A stretch of DNA of 6,568 nt. Origin: JARDZI01 sp041639705. Its GTDB lineage: Bacteria; Bacillota; Clostridia; Clostridiales; Caloramatoraceae. Shown here piece after piece: positions 5,647 through 6,568 of this stretch. Below the pieces are notes generated by a model. That model saw nothing but the letters and a program-made list of their open reading frames with translations. It ran no database searches and was not told where the DNA came from. A program made the translations under genes and the position numbers. The stretch spans positions 1 through 6,568 of the forward strand of contig JBEQBT010000196.1 in NCBI GenBank assembly GCA_041639705.1, read 5' to 3'. Position 1 is the first letter of the stretch, and the number at the start of each line of letters is the position of its first letter.

Positions 5647-6411
5647 GAGTTCACTTGATAATTTATATCCCCTGCTATAAAGGTCACTGCAGAAGGTCCT
5701 TTGAAATCTTATTGTATCAGTTGGCTGGATAATAATATCTGGTTTAAATATAATTACATCACTCTCCTGATAATGATCATAAATATACTCTGGGGAAGTG
5801 TATTTATGATTTAAGCCTATTATAATAACTTTATCCACCCCTTCATTTATCAAAGGAGTTAATAAATTATTGTTTAGAATACCCCCATCAAGGTTATAGC
5901 CTTCATATATTCCATTTTCTAAATCTTCCTTAAAATTATTAAAGGTCCTTCCCGTGTCAAAGGAATTATCGGTTTTATCCTTTGAAATGTCATCCTCAGG
6001 TCTTGATGGAAGCAGTGAGCTGTACTTAACTGCATTTATGGCATCTTCTCTTGATAGGGATTTTAAATCCACAATAGCCTCTGATATTTTTTTGTCCTTA
6101 ACACTTACATAATTAACATATGCAGCTTTAATTCTTTTCTCCTGTCCTGAAAGTTTGAATAGTTCATCAATGATTTGCGAATTATCTATAACCCATCCCG
6201 ATTTTACATTCTCACTTTTTAAATCTATTTCATTCCAGAACTTTTCAAGTTCTTCATAGCATCCATTTATCATAAAATATGTGTTTATTGCACCAATAGA
6301 GGTCCCTGTTAATACGTCAGGTATAATGTTATTCTCATAGAGACCTTTTATTATTCCACCCTGAAAGGCTCCCTTTGCTCCACCACCAGTAAGACACAAA
6401 CCAAGTTTCAT
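5566..6411 (-). CDS. patatin-like phospholipase family protein
   Basis: This 281-residue serine acyl hydrolase of the patatin family uses a Ser-Asp dyad. The oxyanion-hole loop TGGGAKGAF is at residues 8-16, the nucleophile elbow GTSIG at 36-40 (Ser38), and the catalytic aspartate in NLDGG at 173-177 (Asp175). No signal peptide or membrane helix is seen, so it is probably cytosolic. Family knowledge suggests lipid acyl ester hydrolysis; the natural substrate is unknown. Residues 139-169, between a conserved-looking KYSSLLPSRPE and the DGG, are long, polar and rich in Asp, Asn and Lys. The last ~20 residues (KASGGDSTPPEAKSGNSTL) are encoded by the inverted-repeat cluster and look unlike the rest of the protein, and the TAG stop lies in the loop of the last hairpin. 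The start is taken as the ATG at 6411, where MKLGLCLTGGG begins as in relatives; TTG at 6432 and ATG at 6417 are less likely. It has its own promoter candidate and a terminator. Confidence 0.9.
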   Translation of the reverse strand: MKLGLCLTGGGAKGAFQGGIIKGLYENNIIPDVLTGTSIGAINTYFMINGCYEELEKFWNEIDLKSENVKSGWVIDNSQIIDELFKLSGQEKRIKAAYVNYVSVKDKKISEAIVDLKSLSREDAINAVKYSSLLPSRPEDDISKDKTDNSFDTGRTFNNFKEDLENGIYEGYNLDGGILNNNLLTPLINEGVDKVIIIGLNHKYTSPEYIYDHYQESDVIIFKPDIIIQPTDTIRFQRTFCSDLYSRGYKLSSELVQLKLNIKASGGDSTPPEAKSGNSTL

Positions 6412-6415
6412 AAAC

Positions 6416-6423
6416 ATCACCCC
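6416..6423 (-). promoter_or_regulatory. ribosome binding site that fixes the patatin gene start
   Basis: GGGGTGAT on the minus strand lies 4 nt (GTTT) before the ATG at 6411 and closely matches the GGAGGTGAT complement of the 16S 3' end. It overlaps the alternative in-frame ATG at 6417 and lies inside the longer reading frame that begins with TTG at 6432. That favours the ATG at 6411. Confidence 0.75.
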
Positions 6424-6455
6424 ATTAAACAATAATTTATTATGATTTATATAAA

Positions 6456-6485
6456 ATTATACTACTAAAAGGTTTTATATGAAAA
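6456..6485 (-). promoter_or_regulatory. sigma-A type promoter candidate for the patatin gene
   Basis: On the minus strand there is a perfect TATAAT (6461-6456), and a partial -35 match, TTTTCA (6485-6480), lies 18 nt upstream of it. It lies about 45 nt before the chosen start codon. In AT-rich DNA such matches arise by chance, so confidence is moderate. The rest of the upstream stretch (6486-6543) shows nothing recognisable. Confidence 0.5.
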
Positions 6486-6543
6486 TATTTAAATAAAGAT
6501 ATAGGAAGAATGCGTAACAATTAAAGTGAAACATGATAGAGCA

Positions 6544-6567
6544 GTAGTGGTCGATGCCCACATCGAC
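6544..6567 (+). repeat. GTAG-headed REP-like hairpin, copy 4 (CGATG stem type, inverted)
   Basis: On the plus strand, GTAG and TG are followed by a perfect 7-bp stem (GTCGATG / CATCGAC) with a CCCA loop. It matches copy 1 (15-38) in the opposite orientation, with a single compensatory pair change. The element may continue past the window edge, so its full extent is unknown. It lies upstream of the patatin gene, outside its promoter candidate. Confidence 0.7.
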
Positions 6568-6568
6568 A

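Noticed and set aside
6412..6432. Longer patatin start (TTG at 6432 or ATG at 6417)
   Set aside because: The ribosome binding site GGGGTGAT overlaps this stretch and points to the ATG at 6411, and the family fold begins directly with KLGLCLTGGG.
15..6567. Inverted hairpins at the window edges as the ends of one large transposon
   Set aside because: There is no transposase or integrase between them, the genes are ordinary metabolic genes, and further related copies inside the window (58-84, 1561-1588) fit a dispersed repeat better.

Overview
The window is AT-rich DNA that looks like the chromosome of a low-GC Firmicute, most likely a Clostridium or close relative. The evidence is the AT-rich codon use, the strong GGAGG-type ribosome binding sites, the short AT-rich intergenic gaps, the U-tract terminators and the protein families. 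No 16S or other marker gene is present, so the genus is an inference. All five genes lie on the minus strand and are transcribed from high to low coordinates.

Layout in transcription order. (1) A patatin-like serine acyl hydrolase (5566-6411) has its own promoter candidate and a terminator at 5489-5516. Its last ~20 codons run through a cluster of perfect inverted repeats, and its stop codon sits in a hairpin loop. (2) asnB (3574-5415) and a glutamine synthetase gene, glnA (1645-3555), are separated by 18 nt and form a probable operon closed by a strong terminator. The stem of that terminator is made from the last codons of glnA. (3) A flavin reductase-like protein (913-1419) and a Bax inhibitor-1/YetJ-family membrane protein (208-888) are 24 nt apart. 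They probably form a second operon, with an extended -10 promoter at 1452-1460 and a terminator at 164-197.

Functionally, the centre of the window is a nitrogen-assimilation pair. Glutamine synthetase makes glutamine from glutamate and ammonia, and AsnB uses glutamine as amide donor to make asparagine. The glutamine synthetase is unusual: a GSI-like core with an insertion between two metal-binding glutamates and a C-terminal helical extension of about 100 residues. No functional link is visible between the flavin reductase and the BI-1 protein beyond co-transcription.

The less expected content is intergenic. Four short hairpins carry a GTAG head (at 15-38, 58-84, 1561-1588 and 6544-6567). 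They form two stem types; the two copies at the window edges are inverted relative to each other and differ only by a compensatory base-pair change. They resemble REP-type elements, which are usually mobilised by Y1 (RAYT) transposases, but no such transposase is in the window. No CRISPR array, tRNA, rRNA, phage gene or transposase gene was seen.
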